This document shows positions 5,320 through 5,415 of a stretch of 5,415 nucleotides of DNA, piece by piece. The position numbers and the translations under genes were made by a program. Each line of letters opens with the position of its first letter. The first letter of the stretch is position 1. This DNA is from Actinomycetota bacterium (GTDB lineage: Bacteria > Actinomycetota > Humimicrobiia > Humimicrobiales > Humimicrobiaceae): contig PMCC01000097.1 of NCBI GenBank assembly GCA_003155275.1, forward strand, positions 3,199-8,613. The letters are read 5' to 3'. The notes beneath the pieces are model-generated. The model was not told where the DNA came from. It saw nothing but the letters and a program-made list of their open reading frames with translations, and searched no databases.

Positions 5320-5415
5320 ATTAAGACAAACTACAGTTATATGCGATATAATACTATAAATATCCGGTTTATAAAGCAATTATAAAATTAACAAATTTCC
5401 AAAATATGGGAGGGT

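Noticed and set aside
5210..5415. Metal-responsive riboswitch or a Zur/MntR/Fur box in the operon leader
   Set aside because: I looked for known box consensus sequences and for a multi-helix riboswitch layout and found neither; only the direct repeat and small hairpin are supported.
1..5415. CRISPR array, tRNA, rRNA, insertion sequence or attachment site
   Set aside because: No regularly spaced repeats, cloverleaf-like segments, transposase motifs or terminal inverted repeats were seen.

Overview
The window looks like bacterial chromosome of fairly low GC. It carries one tightly packed five-gene cluster on the minus strand (about 5210 down to 410) and the remains of a dead gene on the plus strand at the left edge. 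The binding protein has a lipoprotein-type signal with a Cys acceptor, only the first gene has a strong Shine-Dalgarno (AAGGAGG), and intergenic gaps are short and AT-rich. This fits an AT-rich anaerobe-like bacterium, but I cannot name the lineage from the sequence.

Right to left, in transcription order, the cluster is: a leader with a candidate promoter, an inverted repeat and a helical-turn direct repeat (about 5247-5319); an M29-type metallo-aminopeptidase (4097-5209); a classical NADP(H)-type short-chain dehydrogenase/reductase (3363-4082); and a complete ABC importer of the zinc/manganese/iron class. The importer comprises a substrate-binding lipoprotein (2197-3297, possibly 3342), an ATPase (1310-2116, possibly 2128) and a membrane permease (410-1264). 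A hairpin followed by seven U residues at the permease stop codon (388-415) closes the unit.

The importer genes clearly work together: the lipoprotein captures a divalent metal, the permease passes it through the membrane and the ATPase powers transport. The aminopeptidase is itself a di-metal enzyme, so co-transcription with a metal importer is plausible, but that link is inference. The role of the reductase is not apparent.

The left 400 bases hold a decayed O-acetylserine sulfhydrylase (CysK-like) gene. It has lost its N-terminal third, including the PLP lysine, and a middle section of about 110 residues, including the phosphate-binding Gly-rich loop. The two surviving pieces are in different frames.

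Small-scale structures worth noting are a 13-bp tandem duplication at the aminopeptidase/reductase stop-start junction that creates a three-codon mini-ORF, a perfect 13-bp repeat between the ATPase and permease genes, the 11-bp-period repeat in the leader, and an apparent Asp-to-His change at the fourth metal-ligand position of the binding protein. I see no strong evidence of a wholly new system. Bases 5320-5415 are AT-rich with nothing I can assign beyond a possible plus-strand ribosome-binding site at the very edge.
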